39,514 nt of DNA from Clavulina sp. PMI_390 (Eukaryota; Basidiomycota; Agaricomycetes; Cantharellales; Hydnaceae). The stretch spans positions 1,755-41,268 of the forward strand of contig WIDE01000185.1 of the NCBI GenBank assembly GCA_015039315.1, in the 5' to 3' direction. Under the pieces are notes generated by a model, which had not been told where the DNA came from, did no database searches, and saw only the letters and a list, made by a program, of their open reading frames with translations. Shown here piece after piece: positions 34,074 through 39,514 of the stretch (within the stretch, counting starts at the first letter, position 1; every line of letters starts with the position of its first letter). Made by a program: the position numbers and the translations under genes.

Positions 34074-35817
34074 TGGTGTCGTGGATAAGTTGGTGTGAGA
34101 AAGTAGGTGTAGGGGAATTTTCTTGAGCGAGTGAGACTTGAGTCTTGCACGTCCATATATATATGTCCTCGTCGGGTAGCTTCCCTCTGAGTCAGAGTGG
34201 ATTTTTTTTCCCTATCATCATCATCCCGAACAACGGGAAGCTATCAAGCGAGGGAAAAGGGCGCAGAAACTTTCTTGCGGTGCGCACACGATCTTAGCCG
34301 TGACGTTCGGATTGGACAGTCTCAGATGCGACGTCCGGATTGGCTGCAGCGACGTTGAAGCATCAAAAGGCGCAGGGCGTGCGCCTCATCCCGCTTACAC
34401 GGAATGCCGAGAGTTCATTAATTAGCGAGATAAGGTTCGAGCATGGCCAATCCGGTTTCTGTGTTATTCCTTGGGAGAATCTCGCCGTAAATGTGCTAGC
34501 TGGATGAATCCGTGAACACATATCTGAGGACACGTACACGATCATGGGGCCCGCTTCCAAGCCACATTGGATATTTCGTACGTAGAGATTATCTCCCCTT
34601 GGTTTTCGGCCGCCGCTGTCGTGTCTAAAGGGGGGGCTCAAGCCCGCTCCTTCGGTTGAGGTTCACTTTCCATGCATCCTTCTAGTCTCCCAATCCCCTC
34701 AATGATAGGTAATTAGCCTGGTTGATGATGTAGGGGTCTAGGAGGAGTCCAGCCGTCTCACCACCACGTTTTCCACTTCGCTCTCTTGGTTTGTGGTGGA
34801 GGGTGGAAAGCCGTCACGACGAGAAGTAAGATCCTCGGCCGACATCCGATCGGCGAGATGCAACTCACAGGCCAGTTAACCACCGATCCTCTACCCCTGG
34901 CGAATGATTTTCATCCGTGGATGGGATCGCTCCTTCATCCTGTGCCCAACTAAATGTATTGTCAAAATGACTCGCTCGCGCATGTCATTATGCTCTTCCT
35001 CGAGTTGTGCGACAGACGTACGATTGCACCATAGCATGAATATATCATGTGTGGGGCTTAACGTCACCCCGTTCATATCGCTGTTATAGAGGGTATCCTC
35101 TACCCTGATTCACGGACGCACAAGCGAACCTCCCAGTCAGCGTTGCTTCCTATCTCGGGCTTGTGTGCCCCTAGCCCGAATAAGGATTCTTTCCGATGCT
35201 AAGCTTTACATCTAAGAGATTGATAAATATCCCCGACGCTCCAAGGTCTTCATTGAAACTGACAAGTCGCTCTTCGTCTGCATCCAGCATGCGCAGCTGC
35301 ACTGATATCGTGTTGCGTATAGCGCCCATCTCAGCATGACGTCGTTTTCCATGCTTGAACCGAAAAACCACCGCATCGGAAACAAGTCGCTAGGCTGACT
35401 CCCAACGATTTACACATCTCGGTGATGCATGTAGGTGGCACCCATAGATGTTTCTGTGGTTTGGGCACCTGAGCTAGTCTCTCCAGCTCGTAACGTTTGT
35501 GAACTTGGAGACTAGTGAGGTGTATAGCATGCAAGCGAGTTTTAACGTGAAATCAACGACGGTAGAAGGTGCCGACACGAGCTTGGCCAAGTTCCCGTTG
35601 GTGTAACGAGAGGGTGCAGCGTGTGACAGCGAACGCAGGTCGTGACAGCAGGTAACATGTCTGCGATCGATCCCTCAGTTCACAGTCCCTTAGACAAACA
35701 CCGCCGGTTGGCCGGATAAGACAGGGCGTTGGACGATCCGGGATACAAATAAGATATTGCCGGCCATTCGTGATCTTAATTCTTCTCATCTCTGCCTGGC
35801 TGGTACAAGAAGCTACG
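34074..35817. other. 1.7-kb divergent intergenic region
   Basis: It lies between the starts of the aminotransferase (-) and methyltransferase (+) genes. A run ATATATATAT at 34155-34164 is about 80 bases before the aminotransferase ATG and is its likely TATA element. The rest has no supported gene. Short minus-strand frames around 35170-35530 show some protein-like stretches but break into different frames without clear splice sites. Confidence 0.5.
34155..34164 (-). promoter_or_regulatory. TATA element of the aminotransferase gene
   Basis: An alternating AT run about 82 bases upstream of the minus-strand ATG at 34073. Its position fits a TATA box. Confidence 0.45.
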
Positions 35818-38086
35818 ATGGCTGCTTTGACGATTTCTCCTCCTCATGTGATGAACTCAAGTACTCATGAAAGATTCAACTTTCCCGATGGACTGGCTGT
35901 ACTACCCTCAGACTACTCTTCTGTGCTGAACAAGGTGGACTCATTGTCACCTAAAGCTCAAACCCAATCTGGACCCGATCCGTCGGTGAATGCGCCGCAG
36001 ATGCACCAAGATGGCGGGGGATCGTCTGGGTCAAGTGCTGTCGATGGACGTGTCGAAGAGCCTATACAGCAAGATATTGACACGTATGGGATTGCCGGAA
36101 GAATATGGTAAGGGAATCTGCGCTCTGATGTGGTATATAGCAGCTGAATGATTCCATCCCTCAGGGAAGCTGCATTCGATCTGCAAGCTTATTTTCATTC
36201 ACCCCCGCATCTCGAGTTTGATCCACCATGCCCGTTGTCCTCGAGGCTCCGCTCATACCCTGCTGGTAGTACTCAAAGAGTCCTTGTTGAGCTGGGTTCG
36301 GTGCGTCAAGCTGCTCGCGATCATGCCACTGGGCAAGCAATGAATATGGCACGCTGAGCTCTACTCAGTTTAGGGAACCGGCGTGGCGGGCTTGTCTGCA
36401 GCAAGCGTGTTGGCGTCTTCTTCTTCCCCTTCCATCTCTGAGGATGTCCGTTCGAGCTACACCGCGAATAAGCAAACTTCATTATCAGCAGCACATGCAG
36501 AGTCTGCCGATCGATGTCGGGATGTTATCTTCCTGACCGATCTCCCAGAAGTCGTGCCTCTCCTGGAGACAAATGTCCTGCGGTGGAAGAATGAACTAGG
36601 GCGGGCCGCCAATGTCGAGTCGAGCGCATCAGCTTCCTCTCCGTCGCAGCCGACAGCCGAAGATTCTAGAGTTGACGTTAGAGTTAGAGCTTTGCCCTGG
36701 GGTGATCGGCATGCCGCGGAACGTGTTTTCGAGGAAGCAAGACGTTCTCAGAGTCGTGATGGGGTTGAACGAGAGGGTGGCATCACGCATGTATTGTGCA
36801 GTGACTTGGTGAGTCCCCACAATATATTGTCATCTCAATGGGGGACCAAGTCCAGGCACACTGCATCGTTGCAAACGCACCTCGCATATATGATGACGCG
36901 TCCCTCCGTGGGGGAAAAACGTACGTTTACTGAGCGCATTGTGCTTCTAGGTTTACTTCCCCGGTTTACTGGCGCCGCTGCTACGGACATTGCTGCATCT
37001 GACCGAAAAGGATGCGTGTCGCTGTCCACCACTTCACGACAACCCTGGCAGCGACCCAGAGCAACTTAATGGTCCCGAGAACGTGGGTGTAACAGTGATC
37101 ATCTCATGTAAGCCTCAGTTCACTTTTGCGCCATTCTCATGATTCTGTCGTGTTCGGTCTCCTTGTCAAGCCTGCCTCGATCGTATGGCTTTTTTTGGTG
37201 GTTCGATCATTTTGCTCACTACCCACTCATGCGGCTAACTGATTTCTGTTGACATTGATACTTCCGGTGAATTCCAACCCACCATTCTTCTATTATCCAC
37301 AATGCGCATGCATTGGGGGGGTGGCTTGCCCAATTGTCAACTGCGCGTCTTGTCATGGCGGACTGCGATGTGTCAACAACGACTGTGGAATCGGTTCTCC
37401 CATTGGCGCTGATTATCTTTGTAATGAACAACGCCGCCCCAATGCGACTGTTTTGACTGGTGGGTATGCGGCCCAACGCCTCCCATCAAATCGGTTCCCA
37501 CCCCCACCCCAATCGACTTCCCCGCGGCGGCTGCCGCCACCTCGACCACGCGTCCGACCGACCCAACCTAACTTGTAGAATTGCAGGTCGGATCCGAGAC
37601 CTGGAAAAGGAGTGGCCGTTTTGGGCTGCGTTTGGGGGATGGTTCGATTTCGCCCCGGTGCTCGTGCGCGATCGCCGAGCGAAGGCCCAGGGACGAAGTG
37701 GTGGTGGTCAATGGAAGCGATTCGGCGTTGCTGGCGAGAGTTGGATTTTCATTGCGCGCCGGAAGGCTAACCTTGCGGACGCAGCTGGAGTTCATTTCGA
37801 TCGGCGTTCTGCAACTGATTCAGGTTCAAATGATGGAGGAAGGGTTCGCGATCGCCGGCCGTCTCGCTCAGGTGGTGATATGCATGGACGTGATGGTGAC
37901 TCAGAGGAAGCAGAAGGTCGATGGATGATAAGGCACGCGGTGGATATTGATGCTCTGAGTGATTCGGAGCTATTGGGGCTACGGCAGAGCGATGCATTCG
38001 AGGAGTTGCTGCAAATGTCCCTAGTGGGGAGTGGGGATGATGATGATACTGACGATGAAGTTTCGGGAGAGTACGTGTCGCCGTAG
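35818..38086 (+). CDS. Methyltransferase of the METTL21 / Methyltransf_16 type (505 aa, five exons)
   Basis: S-adenosylmethionine-dependent methyltransferase of the group that methylates lysines in proteins. Exons: 35818-36107, 36165-36300, 36374-36808, 36951-37107, 37587-38086. SAM-binding motif I is VLVELGSGTGVAG (about residues 135-147). The acidic loop motif is FLTDLPEVVPLLETNV (Asp198). LCSDLVYFPGLL (about 284-295) is the family's D-x-V-Y substrate loop. IRDLEKEWPFWAAFGGWFDF follows. Homologues are typically 220-350 residues; this one is longer because of a disordered N-terminal 90 residues, Ser-rich inserts and a 100-residue charged C-terminal tail with an Asp run. The fourth intron is 479 nt, and its removal by TGCAG|GT joins I-I-S to C-R-I-R-D in frame. 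Substrate unknown. Confidence 0.85.
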
Positions 38087-38536
38087 GATTAACATTAATC
38101 ACGCAGTCTGGGGTTTCATCAGGGTCTGAGTTCTGGGGGGGAAAAGGATGGGTGTGCGGGTTGGGACGTTAGTCATTGAGCGCGCGAGAGGGCTTTCAAC
38201 ATTTTGGGATGGGATTGCATTAGACAACTGAATTGAACGCCCTTTCGATTTGCAACAGCTGCAATTCAGTTGACACTGGGGTTCGAGTGGCCCACAACGT
38301 TGCAGACGTCGATGGGGGCGATGAACCAAGTTGAGCTGGTGCTAAATAGGCTTTCTAGCATTGCTGTAAAATTTGAGAATATATCGTGTGGTGTGAAGGG
38401 CACGATGTGGGACGGTTGGGATTGAATGCAGGTGCATCCCCAAGATTTTTATAATAGGTGTTATAAAAGCTGAGGCGTCCCACCCGTCTCTAGACTCTCC
38501 TCAACTCCCCTCCCACCATCCAACTTAGAGGAAACG
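38087..38536. promoter_or_regulatory. Intergenic region and promoter of the fatty acid synthase gene
   Basis: No gene. A TATAAAA at 38462-38468 lies 69 bases before the ATG at 38537, followed by a CT-rich leader. The region upstream is G-rich. Confidence 0.55.
38462..38468 (+). promoter_or_regulatory. TATA box of the fatty acid synthase gene
   Basis: TATAAAA lies 69 bases before the start codon, in the usual place for a TATA element in a strongly expressed fungal gene. Confidence 0.55.
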
Positions 38537-39514
38537 ATGGCAGGCGAAGCTGGCTGCAGCGCCGACGCGGCCACTATTCTTTCTAGGCCCCTCATTCTGG
38601 GCACCGCAGACTCTAGGGTGCGTGTTTCAAAAAAATTCTGTCGCTCGACGCGCATCCCTCCCACACATCGTCCAACATTTTTTTTGATTTCTGCCCACTG
38701 GGGATGTCGTACGCTAACCCTCTTCTCTTCCATCGCAGATTTCGATCCCAGTCTCCACCTCCACTGATAACTGGATTGCCGCTGAAGTGCTCCGCGACGC
38801 TTTCCTCCACTCCATCGAAGGCCAAGACGTGCCTGTCGCTGATGAAAACGAAAATGCCCAGCTTGCGTTCTTCGCACAATATCTAGGCCACCTCGCCTCC
38901 TCTGTTGATGCATCTGCCCCCCACACATCCGTGCTCGCTGCTTCCGTCAAGCAGTTCACATCCCAATTCCTCTCCTCCACCGACATCCATTCTCTCACCG
39001 CGTTGCTCGCCCCAGAGTCTCGCAAGAATATTCTCCAGGGCTACTTTGCTGCCCTTGCTGCTCTCGAGTCGCGAGTAGCACCCGCAGAAGTCCCCCGTCC
39101 TCCTCCATCCGCCCTCCTCGAGGCTGCCAAAGCTGGCAAAGCCTCCATTTATGGCCTGTTCGGTGGCCAAGGTACCAACGAAGTCTATTTCGCCGAGCTC
39201 AAGTCGCTCTATGATATCTACAAGCCATATGTCCTCGAGCTCGTTACTCGGGTGACCAAGGACGTGCTCATTCCTGCAGCGGCCAAGGCCACTGATGTGG
39301 ATGGCTTCAACTACTACTCGCACGGACTAGACGTCCTCAGCTGGCTCGAAGGCCCCGAAGAAGCCGTGCCACCTGTCGAGTACCTCGCGTCGATCCCAAT
39401 TTCATTCCCCCTTATCGGGCTCACCCAGCTCGCTCAATATTTCGTCGCCGTCCGGGTTAGCAACCTGACCCCCGAGGCCTTCCGAGCTCTCGTCCATGGC
39501 ACTACTGGCCACTC
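38537..39514 (+). CDS. FAS1: Fatty acid synthase subunit beta, N-terminal part, cut by the right edge
   Basis: Start of the fungal type I fatty acid synthase beta chain, which carries the acetyltransferase, enoyl reductase, dehydratase and malonyl/palmitoyl transferase activities in the cytosolic alpha6-beta6 complex. Exons: 38537-38617 and 38739 to the window end, with a phase-0 intron of 121 nt; about 285 residues are visible. Seen: RPLILGTADSR at the N-terminus, the IYGLFGGQGTNEVYF strand that opens the acetyltransferase domain, and YYSHGLDVLSWLEGPE. The last residues are HGTTGHS, the nucleophile-elbow region whose Ser should be the acyl-carrying residue. The sequence stops there, so the other domains lie outside. 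Whether this species has separate alpha and beta chains or one fused gene cannot be seen here. Confidence 0.93.

Noticed and set aside
35171..35534. Possible small minus-strand gene between aminotransferase and methyltransferase
   Set aside because: Protein-like stretches fall in two different frames without supported splice sites or a recognisable domain.
37249..37578. Separate Cys-containing gene inside the methyltransferase intron
   Set aside because: It has no proper start context, lies within an intron required by the conserved flanking domain, and ends in low-complexity Pro/Arg.
19982..39514. A biosynthetic or catabolic gene cluster
   Set aside because: Urate oxidase, citrate synthase, aminotransferase and fatty acid synthase are general enzymes mixed with a co-chaperone and a methyltransferase; there is no backbone enzyme, transporter or cluster regulator among them.
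1..39514. Transposons, LTRs or CRISPR arrays
   Set aside because: No transposase or reverse transcriptase frame, no long terminal or inverted repeats and no regularly spaced repeats were seen by eye.

Overview
The window is nuclear DNA of a filamentous basidiomycete, most likely an Agaricomycete. The genes are dense and cut by many short introns, mostly 55-100 nt. Recognisable products are fungal: a fungal-type fatty acid synthase beta subunit, a Cns1/TTC4 co-chaperone and Zn2Cys6 proteins. One protease-like protein resembles an uncharacterised family I associate with Agaricomycetes. The order or genus cannot be fixed from sequence alone. All exon models below were assembled by eye from splice signals, reading-frame continuity and family knowledge.

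Left half (1-15.8 kb). This is a gene-sparse stretch with a head-to-tail array of four Zn2Cys6 zinc-cluster genes on the + strand (2251-4707, 6142-7972, 11461-13301, 14774-15750). A fifth coding tail (2-331) is cut by the left edge. All four zinc clusters have the same spacing, C-x2-C-x6-C-x9-C-x2-C-x6-C, followed by x2-G-Y. In all four, a phase-0 intron falls at the same codon inside the cluster. In three of them the second half of the cluster is exactly one 78-nt exon flanked by phase-0 introns. Three of the four intron donors inside the cluster are weak or non-canonical. This is the most unusual system in the window: a tandem family whose DNA-binding domain could be switched on or off by splicing. 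Outside the cluster the paralogues have diverged almost completely and are largely disordered. Long intergenic stretches in this half hold nothing I can support as genes.

Right half (17.2-39.5 kb). This is conserved housekeeping territory. In order it holds: an uncharacterised trypsin-like protein (-); urate oxidase (+) with GATA motifs upstream; a 1.2-kb-codon, mostly disordered protein of unknown function (+); a citrate synthase ending in the peroxisomal signal SRL (+); a Cns1/TTC4-type Hsp90 co-chaperone (+); an Aro8-like PLP aminotransferase (-); a METTL21-type methyltransferase (+); and the first part of the fatty acid synthase beta subunit (+), cut by the right edge. Several of these belong to peroxisomal, acetyl-CoA or amino-nitrogen metabolism. 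Nothing else suggests they form a dedicated cluster.

No rRNA, convincing tRNA, CRISPR array, intact transposon or prokaryote-style operon is visible.
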